This document shows, piece by piece, positions 22,682 to 35,217 of a DNA stretch of 64,000 nt. The translations under genes and the position numbers were made by a program. Source of the DNA: Linepithema humile (lineage: Eukaryota; Arthropoda; Insecta; Hymenoptera; Formicidae); the NCBI RefSeq assembly GCF_040581485.1, contig NC_090129.1, forward strand, positions 14,271,501-14,335,500, read 5' to 3'. Under the pieces are notes generated by a model. The model made no database searches, had not been told where the DNA came from, and saw only the letters and a list, made by a program, of their open reading frames with translations. Position 1 is the stretch's first letter. Each line of letters opens with the position of its first letter.

Positions 22682-24241
22682 ATGTCCGAAGAACGCGATA
22701 ACCCCAACGTGCAACTTAATCGATCCTGGCTATTCAGCAGCCAGGGCCAACGAGCGATAAGCGCACTTATAAACCCGAATCAGGGAACACAGCGTGCGAC
22801 ACGCGGAAATCGCGAACTCGAAACACAGAGTTCTAGTACCGAAAACGCGAGCGAGAATCCGGAAGTCCACGAGAATATAGAAATAAATCGACACTACTCT
22901 TTCGGGAAAATAGATACTAGTCTAATACTCGAAAGTGAGGATAGGGAAACGCGTCAAAACAGACAAATAAGCAGTAGAACACCGAGTCGCGCGTCAACAA
23001 ATAGCGAGTCCGAACTGACCTCATACGATAGCAGTATTCGATCCGCGCGAGATAAGATACGAGAGCACGATGGCCCAAGCACCACGCAACATAACTGCCA
23101 GCGTGATAAACGAAGATATAGAATCGTTACGCGAACAACTAAGTAACGAAGGCAAAGAGACCGTAATAGCGGCCGGAACGCAGAGAAATCGCGAAACTGA
23201 GCAGATGGAAATAATGGTCAAATTTATGAGCGACATGCGAGTTCAACTACAAGGGATACAGGAACATTTCCACACGCAAATACTACGCTTACAAGAGCAG
23301 TTCGTCGATCTACAAGAACAGCAACGCGATATAAGAAACACGATCCGACCAGTCGCGTTCGGGCCTGATAATAGGGCACAGGTTTCACCACGACGTGTAA
23401 CAGAGACGAACGTGACATACGGACATGGCCCATCCGATATACGGAGTAGGTCCCTACTCGCGACCAGCTACATGCAATTAAAAGAGGCGCGGAGTATAAT
23501 ACCGGAAATTGACGGTACCTCGCAGCACAAAATCCAAGAATTTTTAAGCGCAAGCACATATGCAAGGAAAGCATAAATTCTACAGAAGAGTCACAGTTAC
23601 TCAAGGCCATATTGTGCACTAAACTAAAGGGAAAGGTCATGCTCAATTTCCAGACGCGAAACATACAAACGTTCGCAAAACTGAAGCAAGAACTCGAGGC
23701 ATGCTATACGACCCGTAAAAGCATTGCTCACCTGCAGTTAGAGTTTAACACACTCAAGCAAAAGCAGGGGGAGGGCGCTTAAGTATATGGCCTGCGAGTG
23801 GATTAGCTCGCAATGAAACTCTATGAGTCAACGATTGAAGGCAAGGAACACACCGTGGCCGAAAAGAACACGATTAAGGGAACAATACAAGGCCAGGCCC
23901 TGCAAAATTTTCAATTAGGATTGCAGGAGGACATAAAAATAATAGTCCGATCGCGGAACTACAGCAATCTGCAAGAAGTGATAGCAGTGGCTGCCTCAGA
24001 AGAAAAAATGAGAAACCCAAACGTAATGAATAAGCCTAATTACAAAGCGGTAGATACCACGCGAGAAAAACCACCGCAATGTGCAAAATGTGGCAAATGG
24101 GGCCACCACGGACGCGAATGCCGCACAAGTCGCTTCGCTAACCGATTTAACTTACCCAAGGCGGACGGACAAAGAGTAAACGCTCTTGAAAAATATTGCA
24201 AGCATTGCAAAAAGACAGGACACTTGCGCGACGAGTGTTAG
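22682..24241 (+). pseudogene. Provirus gag, frameshifted
   Basis: Three consecutive frames (22682-23146, 23070-23576, 23813-24241). The first part is polar and unstructured. The middle has coiled-coil character (LQGIQEHFHTQILRLQEQ). The C-terminal part has two CCHC zinc knuckles, CAKCGKWGHHGREC and CKHCKKTGHLRDEC, as in Gypsy nucleocapsids. Breaks lie near 23120, 23575 and 23780. It packages element RNA. The identity is secure from the knuckles and from its position after the primer-binding site. Confidence 0.8.
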
Positions 24242-24479
24242 CTGCTAAACGGCCGACCCGAAAAAGAGGCCAACTCAAACGATAATGTACGCCCAAGAGC
24301 CATTAAATACACTAAAAGTGATAAGGGCAAGGGCGACGATAGCGACAACGAGAGCGAGGTCACTGCCAAGAGAACAGCTCGACCAGCGAAAACTCTACAA
24401 GTCGCACATACCGATAAAATAGCGCAAACAAACACGGATTTGGATCTGATTAAAATCTCTGTTAAAGAAGCAAAAGGAG

Positions 24480-24950
24480 AAATATCTACCATGCTAGTGG
24501 ATACCGGCGCAACATTAACATTAATAAAGTTAAAGCATCTGAAGAGGGAGAAACGCTAATCTATGACGAAAAAATTACATTAATCGGCGCTATCGGAAGA
24601 AAAACGGAAACTTTGAGGATAATTGAAGGCAATATACCTATGCGCAACAAGCGCATAAGACACAAGATACATGTGGTGGGAGATGATTTCCCCATAACAC
24701 ATGAAGGAATTCTGGGCGCAGATTTTTTGAAACGGCATGTGACGCATTGGGAGTACCCCACTAAGCGATTAACCATAGGAGAAACTACATTCAAGCTGTT
24801 TCCTTATAAGAAAATAACATTGGCACCACGAAGTGAAACAGTCGTGCAAGCCACGACAAGTGAAAGCGCTCTAAGAGTTGTGCACGTATTAGAGACACGA
24901 GACAGGGGTGATCATCGGTGGCTGTTTAGTAAACGCCAGTTACTATAGCT
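24480..24950 (+). pseudogene. Provirus aspartic protease region
   Basis: The retropepsin active-site loop (MLVDTGATLTLI) is encoded at about 24491-24525. A later conserved segment (HEGILGADFLKRH) is at about 24700-24740. A frame change separates the two. It would cleave Gag-Pol. The protein is incomplete as it stands. Confidence 0.8.
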
Positions 24951-25039
24951 GTCCCGTAAGCGTAATAAACACCACCGACGAAGAGATCGAAATACAAGCC
25001 CCACACGTCGATATTGAGCCTATAGAAAATAAGGTGGAA

Positions 25040-25357
25040 GCATAAATCTTAACCACCGGAAAATGCGAGGAGGGGGATACAGTACCTTTATCGCGCATTG
25101 GAAAAATAAAGAAGTCAATAAGGACCGAATATATGAATTGCGAAGAAGAAAAAGCAATATTGGCAATCTGCGAAGAATACAGTAACATATTCCATTTGGA
25201 CGGAGAACCCCTGACCTGCACCGAGGCACTGCAACACGAGATCGTAACTCGAGCCGGTACGGCACCCGCGAATACGCGACCGTATAGATTACCGGAGAAA
25301 CATAAGGCCGAAGTAAATAGACAGGTACAGGAAATGTTAAGAAACGATATCGTACGT
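25040..25357 (+). pseudogene. Provirus RT, N-terminal part before insertion
   Basis: The frame 25133-25357 contains the usual N-terminal RT entry of Gypsy elements (NTRPYRLPEKHKAEV, then MLRNDIV). It is cut by a solo LTR at 25358, which places the insertion a few residues before the first RT palm block. The reading resumes after 27143. Confidence 0.85.
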
Positions 25358-27143
25358 TGTGACGTGATATTTTCGTGGTCCGTCACAGGGCGAGTAAGCC
25401 CGATCGAGGAGGGAAATTTGAGGTCGGAAACCCCACCGCGGGGGGCGACGACCTCTCCCTCTTAATTCTTTTTTTGAGCGTTGTAGCAAATTACGCGAGT
25501 CGTGGTGAGTGGCCAAACTCCAATATTGTGATTGAGGTGGAGCAGCCTTTGTGGGACCTGCGGGGGACTCAGCAGGCAGGACGACGGAGGCCCGGACGGC
25601 GTGCAGGCAGATCCAGAATAAGGGCAAGTAGAAATACCCTTGCTGGTATAATTCGATTCCAGACACAGTCGCTACCGCAGTTACCGTTTCAGATTCGGAG
25701 CATATCGAGGCCGGTGGACGCACCGAGAGAGATGACGCCCGAGAGGGAAGCGCGCTCTCACACGCCGGAGAACCGGGGTGGAGTACCCGAACAAGGAGCT
25801 GTCGTAACGAGCCAGGAAAGCAGAATCAGGTCGGAACCTGGCCAGTTCCCGGCTGATTCAAAGAAGGTTCGAATCCGGAAACGGAAAAGGCCGCAAAGGG
25901 CGTTAACGGCAGCTGTCAGAAGAGAGAGACCGGGGTCACCTCGGAAAAGCGTCACCGAGGGCCGATATATCGAGGAGCGACACGAGCATCGAGAAATCTA
26001 GGAAACATCGAAGGATCAAGAATCGCTAATCGATAGCGAGGATCTACATGCGCAGGACGATGCGCGGAATGTCACCGCTGTCCGGCGAGCCTCGCTGTCG
26101 TCACTGTTCGGCGAGTCGGCAACCTGAGAGGAGCCTTGAGGACCACAACGGGCGTACCGACGATTTGTAAGGCCACCACTTCGACTTCGCGGTAAGAGAG
26201 CGGTACCAGTAGGCGGCCCAAGCCTCGCGGAAATAAGAACCCGCATAGTTTTCGTAAAAGGGTATTGAATGTACTGAAATGTCTCGCGGTATCGAGCGAG
26301 GTTAGATTTAGGCCGGGCCCCGCTGACTACCGCCGCTCTAGAATAAGATTTCACCATGCTTTTTCCCCTCGGGGCTGCCGAGCCGACAGTCGTTTTGCGT
26401 AGGATAATGTCTTTTTTTTATGCGTAATAATTTCGTGTCTTTTCATGTATTTACGTACCGAGCGTAAGAATATTTTTGGAGTTAGTCTGTCGCGTATTTC
26501 TCGCCTCGGCCTTCTGTCGAGCGCTTACAATCAGAGCCGTAAGAATAAAATTAAGACAGAATTCGTACTGTAGGCTAATTTCTATTGAGAGCGAATTGCG
26601 CTGTGTGCTAACTGTTATTAAGAGAGATTAATAGAGTGAATCGTGACGACCGTACCTAATGAGAATTATAGAACTTGTACGTCGAATATATTATACCGCG
26701 TGAGACGGAAGTACGCGGATTTCCGTGTACCAAACATCCAAGTCATAACGCCTTTTACAGAGAAAACTGATATCTCCCCTTCGCGGGATTAAGACGTCTA
26801 TCACCCGGCGTCAATCTTACTTGATCTAATTACTAGAATTAAATGTTATTTGTTACCAATTAATGTGTTCTTAATAACCATCTATTTCAGACTCCTCTCT
26901 CCAAATCGGTATTCAGCATCTCTAAAGAACCTTGCCCCTCTGCCATTTGTAGAGCGGGCTAGTCGCGCTTATCGCTCATTAATAAAAATATGAACTCTAA
27001 CGTATTTGTTCGTGCGGTGCGTTAATCTGCGCCTGGCGCCTAACTATAAGTATTACAGTAATGAATAAATCAATTAAATAGAGCAACGAGGTTTGACACG
27101 CTTACCGGCGGGTGTACTTCTGCCCGACGGAAAAGTCGTCGCA
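25358..27143 (+). mobile_element. Solo LTR inserted in the provirus RT
   Basis: TGTGACGTG... at 25358 to ...CGTCGCA at 27143, flanked on both sides by ACGT (25354-25357 and 27144-27147). The reverse transcriptase reading is interrupted exactly here. No pol genes lie inside. The family is unrelated to the provirus LTR. A 208-codon frame (25375-26001, Arg/Pro-rich) lies within it; see findings. Confidence 0.85.
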
Positions 27144-28490
27144 ACGTCCAAGCTCGAGTCAATGAAACGCACCACTTTTGGTGGTACCGAAGAAAACAGA
27201 CGCTTCGGGAAAACTTAAAATGCGAGTCGTGGTCGATTTCCGAAAATTAAACGACCTAACAGTCGGAGACTCTTTTCCACTGCCAAATATAACAGATATT
27301 TTGGACCAACTAGGAAATTCAAAATATTTTACGTTAGATCTGGCATCGGGTTATCATCAAATACCCATGGCAGACAGAAATAAGCAAAAACGGCTTTTTC
27401 AACGCCCTACGGGCATTATGAATTTAATCGGATGCCGTTCGGGCTAAAGAATGCTCCGGCAACGTTTCAAAGATTAATGAATACTATTCTGGCGGGCATA
27501 CAAGGAATACGGTATCTGGTCTATTTAGACGACATCGTGATATACGGCGCTAGCTTAGAAGACCACAATCGGCAACTATTAGAAGTATTACAAAAAATAC
27601 GCGACAATAATCTGAAATTACAGCCGGACAAGTGTGAATTTCTTAGAAAAGAAATGGCATATTTAGGACACATAATTACCGAACACGGAATTATGCCTAA
27701 CCCTGGAAAGATCCAGGTAGTAAAGAATTTCCCTACGCCAAAACGAGTCAAGGATGTGCAATCATTCATAGGACTGGCGGGCTATTATAGACGGTTTATG
27801 GAAAATTTTTCGAAAATAGTCAAACCACTCACGAAATTGATTAAAAAGGGAGTAAAATTCGAGTGGACACAAGAGCAGCAAGGAGCTTTTGACAATCTAA
27901 AAGAGAAACTAATTACCGCTCCCGTCTTGCAGTATCCAAATTTCAACGATGAATTTATACTGACTACTGACGCATCGGATTTCGCGATAGGAGGTATCTT
28001 GTCACAAGGAGTGATAGGACAAGACCGACCAATAGCTTATGCTAGCAGAATTCTTTCTCGTGCAGAACAAAATTATAACACGACGGAAAAAGAATTACTC
28101 GCGATTGTGTGGGCGTTCAAACATTTTCGACCGTACCTATACGGGATTTAAAATTGTCACCGACCATAAACCGCTAATTTGGTTGTTTAACGTGACTGAT
28201 CCAGGATCTCGTCTAATTAGATGGAGACTGAAATTGGAAGAGTACGACTATGAAATCGTACACAAAGCCGGAAAATGCAATACAAATGCTGACGCACTAA
28301 GTCGCAACGTCGTTCACGATATACATATAATCAACAAGGAGAAAGAGAGTGACGAAGAGGAAGAAGAAAGAGATAGCGAAAAAGAAATAAAAAGGTACAC
28401 GGAGGAAGAGAAACAGCAAATATTATATGAGTATCATAATGCACCGATAGGCGGGCATCAAGGCGTGCAAGCACCATAAATTGAATCCGT
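27144..28490 (+). pseudogene. Provirus RT and RNase H, main part
   Basis: RT palm blocks are visible in order: MRVVVDFRKLND, YFTLDLASGYHQIPM, MPFGLKNAPATFQRLMN and the catalytic YLDDIVIYG at about 27515-27545. The RNase H part has LTTDASDFAIGGILSQG, then EKELLAIVWAFKHFRPYLYG, then VTDHKPLIWLF and TNADALSRN. Breaks occur at about 27165 (in-frame TGA), 27420-27440, 28150 and 28478. Identity as Gypsy/errantivirus pol is firm. Confidence 0.9.
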
Positions 28491-29455
28491 TTAACTCACA
28501 ACTGGAGAAGATTAACAAAAGACGTAGAACGATACATTGCTAAATGCGAGCATTGCCAAAAAAGTAAATTAAAACGGCGAAGTAAAGCGCCAATGATTAT
28601 TACCGATACTCCGAATAGGCTATTCGAAAAATGCGCACTAGATATAGTAGGACCGTTAACCGTAACTCTAACCGGAAACAAATACGTACTAACATTCCAA
28701 GATCATTTCACGAAACTGAGCAAGGCAATGCCCATCGAAAATCAGGAAGCTGGTACAGTAGCGAAGGCATTCGTTACAAAAATAATTTTGGAATACGGAG
28801 TGCCTGATAAAATTCTCACCGACCAGGGAACGAATTTTATGAGCGAAGTGTTTAAGAGCACTTGCAAATTGTTAAAAATTGAGAAGATTCGTACAAGCGC
28901 GTACCACCCGAAAAGTAACGGCGCGCTCGAAAGATCGCACAGGACACTAGCAGAGTACTTGCGACACTACATAAACGGAGATCAGACCGATTGGGACAAA
29001 TGGCTGCCCTACGCGATGTTCACATACAATACTACACCGCATACAGCGACAGGTTATACGCCATTTGAACTGTTATACGGACACCAGGTTACGCACCCTA
29101 CGGCCCTGACATATCCTCCGAAATTAACGTATACGTATGATGACTACGTATCCGAGTTCAAAGAAAGATTGCGTGCAGCACACCAGATAGCGAAAGCGAA
29201 CATGCAAGAGGAGAAAGCAAAGTCAAAAGAATGCTACGACAAAAAGGCTAATGTAAGCACGTTTAGAGCAGGCGACAAGGTATTGCTATACGATGAAACA
29301 CTGCGCCGCGGACGCTCTAAGAAATTAGAATCTTTATGGTGAGGACCGCATACAATAATTAAACAAAATTTCGACGTGAATTACACTATAAAAGCGGGGA
29401 GGAAAAGCATGGTCGTTCATGCGAATCGTTTAAAATTATTTGTGGAACAATAAAC
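28491..29455 (+). pseudogene. Provirus integrase
   Basis: The zinc-binding segment spans 28430-28560 (GGHQG and CEHCQKSK). The core runs 28593-29342 with LDIVGPLT, LTDQGTNFMSEVF and HPKSNGALERSHRTL, giving the D, D, E triad neighbourhoods. A C-terminal segment ends near 29453 (VVHANRLKLF). Stops at 28478 and 29341 interrupt it. It would join element cDNA to host DNA. Confidence 0.88.
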
Positions 29456-29769
29456 ACTTACCTCCCCGCCTCCCCTTGTTTCTCCGTGCACTTTATCAGA
29501 TGGGATACTGGCACATCAAACCGGAAAAACCCCCGGAGAAAACTTGGGGGCAACTTCCCCTCAAACTTCGCCGTCACGTCTACCAAATCTTTGCGGAGCG
29601 GGAAAGATTTTCGCGGTAGACGGAGGCGAAACACGTGCCGCGTTCCCGCGATCGAATCAGACTCGACGAGGAAGGTCTTGTTCATCTTCGCGAGTCGAAA
29701 CAGTATTAAACTACGCGCCACTTGCTCTCTAACGACCCACCGATAAAAAATGCTCATTCATATCTAATG

Positions 29770-31236
29770 TAACTTTATAACCACCTGATAACAGGTATCT
29801 AATTCTCCGGGAAGCGCTTGCGACGCAACCTGAGACAGACCTATCCGTCACCTTGGACCGATTCCAGCAAGAGCCTGGGTTATATTTCGAGGAGATTGGA
29901 GACCTAAACATTATACTCTACCTGGAAACTAGTGATCAAACTCGAAATATCGTCGTTAGGTCAGCGCCATGAGCATATCAGAGAATGGGTTGAGCGAGCC
30001 GAAAGCGAGCGGGACACGATACATCCTACTCGTCCAGAGAAAAGCAAATTTGCGAATCTGTTAGAGTTAATAAAGAAAGATGAAGTTAGATTAGCTGCAC
30101 TAATAGACAGATTAAACAGTATCTATAAGGATTCATTAAATAGAAAGCGCGGACTGATTAACGGAATAAGTTCGCTAGCTAAATCGTTATTCGGCACTAT
30201 GGATGCCGACGATGAAAAACAAATAAACGTACAACTGATGCTAATACAAAGTAACCAGAAGACGCTTACGTAACGCATAACCAATTAAAAGTATTAAATA
30301 CTACAATAGCGCATATCAGTGATTTAGAAGAAACTATCGAACAGAATAATGAAAGATTATACGATCTAGATAAGCGTATCTACAACGGCACATTATTAAT
30401 TATCAAAAGCGAAGAAATAAATGAATATTGCACTATTATTAACAAAATGTTAACCGATTTACAGCGTGACGTACAGAACGTATATGACTACTTGTCTTAC
30501 GCTACACACGGAATTATACACCCTAGGTTAGTTCCGGTAGAGAAAATTTTTAGCGAATTGCGAGCGATAACGCCACACTTGCCTCAAGGGACGCACTTCC
30601 CCTTTGCCCTCGAAAATAGTGGATGGCCGTTACTAGAAAAATTGACCACTGTTAACGCGTATTATGCGAACAACACTGTGTACACTATATTAAGATTTCT
30701 GCTTGTATCTTATCCTAAATATAAGTTAATAAAGATAATTCCTCTACCTGTCCATAACCATGGCGAACTATTTACCTTTACGGAAATAAACCAACATGTA
30801 ATTGCCGTTAATCTGGAATTACCCTCCTATGTAACCATGACGGTAGAAAATTTAAGTGTGTAAAAATCGTAAATCAGTATATTTGTAAACCAGACAGTCC
30901 AGTATACTCTATAAATCCGAGAGCACTCTGTGAAGTACAGTTGTACGCGGGACTAGCGAAAGAAAATGCATGCGACGTTAGATACATTAAATCTAACCAA
31001 ACGATTTGGATAGCTCTAAGCAAAGAAAATTCGTGGCTGTATTCGACTAATAAAGAACAGGAAATAATTATACAGTGCAAAAATAAAAGGAATATGCGAA
31101 TCAAAATCGAACGCACAGGTAAAATTACATTAGTAAATAATTGTAAAATAATTACGACGGACATGACCATCAGGACTTTAACGTTAACAAGCGACACTAG
31201 CATTCAAGCCTTTTTGCCGAAATTTAATTTAACTCT
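29770..31236 (+). pseudogene. Provirus env, N-terminal and middle part (degenerate)
   Basis: Frames at 29932-30273, 30447-30863 and 30941-31236 follow the integrase. The first contains a furin-like RKRG followed by a Gly/Ser hydrophobic stretch and GTMDADD, as in the F-type envelope proteins of insect errantiviruses. The C-terminal membrane anchor is found only after the large insertion, at 56239-56533. Several shifts and the interruption at 31236 mean no envelope can be made. Possession of env places the element in the errantivirus-like group. Confidence 0.82.
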
Positions 31237-31756
31237 TGAAACCGTGTGAGCTTCGGCGGACGCGGAGTAGCTCGCCGGAATCCAGGTTCGGTCGGTTGGA
31301 GGTATGCCAAATAAACCAAATGCTCGTTTATAATAAATGTAACAAAACAGTGTTTATTCAGAAAGATGTAGATATGGTTTGTCTCGAATGATCTGCCTCA
31401 ATGCTCGTGTATACATGCGAAGCGTGTGCAAGATGAATTCAAAAGAGCATACAAAATAGCCCAAATATCGGTGAAATAATTAACAAGTGATAGCGAAATA
31501 GTTCTTTAAGAGGATGCTGAAGTGACGGGCGAACTCCGACGCGAAAGCGCCATCATTTCGATGGTACTAAAAATGAAATGACATTATCGGCGCAGCCTAC
31601 GGACCTATGCCGCGTAGGTCCGTGTGTACGCATTTGTTTGTAGTGGTGACTCACTACACTGACGTGTGGTCTGTGTACGTGTGTCATCGGAAGTTTGTAA
31701 ACAAACGATGCTTGCGCTTGTTTCCTCGACTGAAATTTCGTTGCAAGGCTGCAATA

Positions 31757-32268
31757 TAATGTCCGAGAAAACATAAGCGTATACAAGGTGTCAAATAAAT
31801 ACAAACTAAATATGACAAAATAATAAATGAAAAATATACATATAATACTATATATATCACTGAAGAAAAATGTCATATACTTTTCTTATTTTTATCCTTA
31901 TGTAGTAAATACTAAATAACTAATTAATCAATTAATTAATATATACATATACACATATATTCAATAAATAGTTATCTTTATTTTGTATTTTATATGATAA
32001 TGACTGAAATAATGGAAGTATATATCATTTCAGTTATATAAAATACAAAATAAAGATAACTATATTCAATATGTATATGTATGTATTCAATAATTAATTA
32101 ACTTATTTATTTATTTTGTATTAATTACATAAGAATAAATTTAGGAAAAGCATATAACATATTTTTCCAATTAGATATATAGTATTATACATACATTTTT
32201 TAAATAAAATATTTTATCATATCTAACTTATATCTATTAGACACCTTGTATAAATCTATTTTGTCTCG
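31757..32268. repeat. Long imperfect palindrome, about 510 bp
   Basis: Outer edges read CCGAGAAAACATAAGCGTAT and its inverted counterpart near 32265, both containing ACAAGGTGTC. The arms remain alignable to a centre near 32010 (GTTATCTTTATTTTGTATTT on the left, inverse on the right). No genes. The structure fits a foldback MITE nested in e1. Confidence 0.8.
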
Positions 32269-32404
32269 TATGTACATCATTCAGCCATACGCTAAAATTT
32301 TAATTGCGAGAAAAAAGGTTAAATGACCTTATAAATTATCTGATAAAATATAAACAGACCACACGTGCAGTAAATTGCTAACTAAAATAAATACGTATTT
32401 CTTC

Positions 32405-34160
32405 AAATCTGTCAGCTGACGTTAAATCGCCTATGACAATATTTCTTAAAATCTGCCAGTTCACAAATAAATCGTCTTTGGCTCTCTTTTTTCTAAACGG
32501 TCAGCTGACGTTAGATCGCCTCTGACAATATTTATTAAAAATTGTTAGCTGACGTTAGATCATTTCTGACAATATTTCTTACAATTTGCCAGTTCACGAA
32601 TAAATCGCCTTTAGCTCTCTTTTTTCTAAACTGTTAGCTGACGTTAGATCGCCTCTGGCTATATTTATTAAAAATTGTCAGCTCACGATAGATCGCCTTT
32701 GACAATATTTCTTACAATTTGCCAGTTCACGAATAAATCACCTTTAACTTTTTTTCTTCTAAACTGTCAGCTGACGTTAGATCGCCTCTGGCTATATTTA
32801 TTAAAAATTGTCAGCTCACGATAGATCGCCTCTGACAATATTTCTTACAATTTGCCAGTTCACGAATAAATCGCCTTTAGCTGTCTTTTTTCTAAACGGT
32901 CAGCTGACGTTAGATCGCCTCTGGCTATATTTATTAAAAATTGTCAGCTCACGATAGATCGCCTTTGACAATATTTCTTACAATTTGCCAGTTCACGAAT
33001 AAATCACCTTTAACTTTTTTTCTTCTAAACTGTCAGCTGACGTTAGATCGCCTCTGGCTATATTTATTAAAAATTGTCAGCTCACGATAGATCGCCTCTG
33101 ACAATATTTCTTACAATTTGCCAGTTCACGAATAAATCGCCTTTAGCTGTCTTTTTTCTAAACGGTCAGCTGACGTTAGATCGCCTCTGACTATATTTAT
33201 TTAAAATTATCAGCTCACAATAGATCGCCTCTGACTATATTTCTTACAATTTGCCAGTTCACGAATAAATCGCCTTTAGCTGTCTTTTTTCTAAACGGTC
33301 AGCTGACGTTAGATCGCCTCTGACTATATTTATTAAAAATTGTTAGCTGACGTTAGATCGCCTCTGGCTTGTCTTATTCTATATTGCCAGTCCACGAGAA
33401 AACCGCCTCTGGCTTGAAGACAAGAATAAGAATTTTCTAATGCCAGTCCACGAAATAACCGCCTCTGGCTTGAAGACAAGAATAAGAATTTTCTAATGCC
33501 AGTCCACGAGAAAACCGCCTCTGGCTTGAAGACAAGAATAAGAATTTTCTAATGCCAGTCCACGAAAAAACCGCCTCTGGCTTGAAGACAAGAATAAGAA
33601 TTTTCTAATGCCAGTCCACGAGAAAACCGCCTCTGGCTTGAAGACAAGAATAAGAATTTTCTAATGCCAGTCCACAAGAAAACCGCCTCTGGCTTGTCTT
33701 ATTCTATATTGCCAGTCCACGAGAAAACCGCCTCTGGCTTGTCTTATTCTATATTGCCAGTCCACGAGAAAATCGCCTCTGGCTTGAAGACAAGAATAAG
33801 AATTTTCTAATGCCAGTCCACGAGAAAACCGCCTCTGACTTGTCTTATTCTATATTGCCAGTCCACGAGAAAACCGCCTCTGGCTTGTCTTATTTTATAT
33901 TGCCAGTCCACGAGGAAATCGCCTCTGGCTTGAAGACAAGAATAAGAATTTTCTAATGCCAGTCCACGAGAAAACCGCCTCTGGCTTGAAGACAAGAATA
34001 AAAATTTTCTAATGCCAGTCCACGAGAAAACCGTCTCTGGCTTGAAGACAAGAATAAGAATTTTCTAATGCCAGTCCACGAGAAAACCGCCTCTGGCTTG
34101 TCTTATTCTATATTGCCAGTCCACGAGGAAACCGCCTCTGGCTTGTCTTATTCTTTATTG
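32405..34160. repeat. Minisatellite array of hairpin-forming units in e1
   Basis: Roughly three dozen units. The left block (to about 33360) is a higher-order repeat of about 133 bp made of three 44-bp monomers such as GTCAGCTGACGTTAGATCGC. The right block has a conserved 28-bp core beginning GCCAGTCCACGAGAAAACCG and ending CTGGC, joined by two linker types (17 and 28 bases; unit 45 or 57 bp). GCCAG and CTGGC at the core ends are complementary, so each core can fold. The e2 array at 43391-43660 uses the same core. Confidence 0.92.
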
Positions 34161-35217
34161 TAAGATACTTTTATTACGTCATATGCTCTATGTATATATA
34201 TAATGTATATTATATGCTCCATATTATCTATATTCATATCAAAATATCTTTCTAAGAAATTGACATCATTTTGTATACTTTTTTTACAATAAATGTATGA
34301 TATATGCCATATTTTTTATTTCTAAAGCATGAAATATAAAGATATTTTTATTTTTTTGTGTCTATTATTTGTAAAATAATATTGATAAAAGAAACAACAT
34401 TAATTTTGTGACTTGCAATAATCTGTTTTATTATATGCTTCTTTTAAATACTTACAATTAGCCTTATTTTATGTGATTAACTTGGTATTTAAAATACGTA
34501 TCAAAATCGAAAATGTATTTGTATTACAGTAGAAACGAAACATTCTTGTCTTACAACAGAGAGAAATGGCAAAATATAATATTGTCTAAAGTACAGTCTA
34601 ATAAAAACTGTTAAAATTGAACATTTTATAAAACCACTGTGATTCATGAAAAATCAGAACTATTATTTAAAAAATATAAACATATTTCGACTGTGTGTTT
34701 TAAACTGCACCACACATTCAAAATTCACAGAATAAAATTATTTCTGCAAAGTTGTGTATAATGTCAGTGGAAAAGTGATTTATTTGTTATTACATATACA
34801 TGATATTTTATCATTCCTCTCTGGTGTAAGACTACAATGTTTTTTTTCTACTAAACTAGAAATTAATTTTACATTTTGATGTGTATTTTAGATACCAAGG
34901 TAAACGCATAAAATAAGGCTAATTGTAAGTATTTAAAAGAAGTATATATTGAAACAGATTATTGCAAGTCACAAAATTAATGTTTTTTTTATCCAAATTT
35001 TTTTACAAGTGATACATACAAGAAACTAAAAATACCTTTATATTTCATGCTTTATAAATAAGTTATATGACATATACATTTATTATAAAAATATATACAA
35101 TATACAAAATAATATTAACTTTTTACATAGATACTTTGATGTGAATATACATAATATGGAGCACATAATATATATAATATAAACACATGAAGCACATGAA
35201 TAAAAGTATTTTACAGA
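34161..35217. repeat. Long imperfect palindrome, about 1.05 kb
   Basis: From TAAGATACTTTTATT next to the minisatellite end, the left arm (34161-34580) matches the inverse of 34812-35217. Examples are ACTTGCAATAATCTGTTT against AAACAGATTATTGCAAGT and GCCTTATTTTATG against its inverse. The centre is near 34697. AT-rich, no genes. Confidence 0.85.

Noticed and set aside
32405..34160. CRISPR-like repeat-spacer layout (28-bp core with alternating linkers)
   Set aside because: The linkers fall into two recurring types and are not unique spacers, the host is eukaryotic, there are no cas genes, and the same core occurs in a sister transposon. It is a minisatellite.
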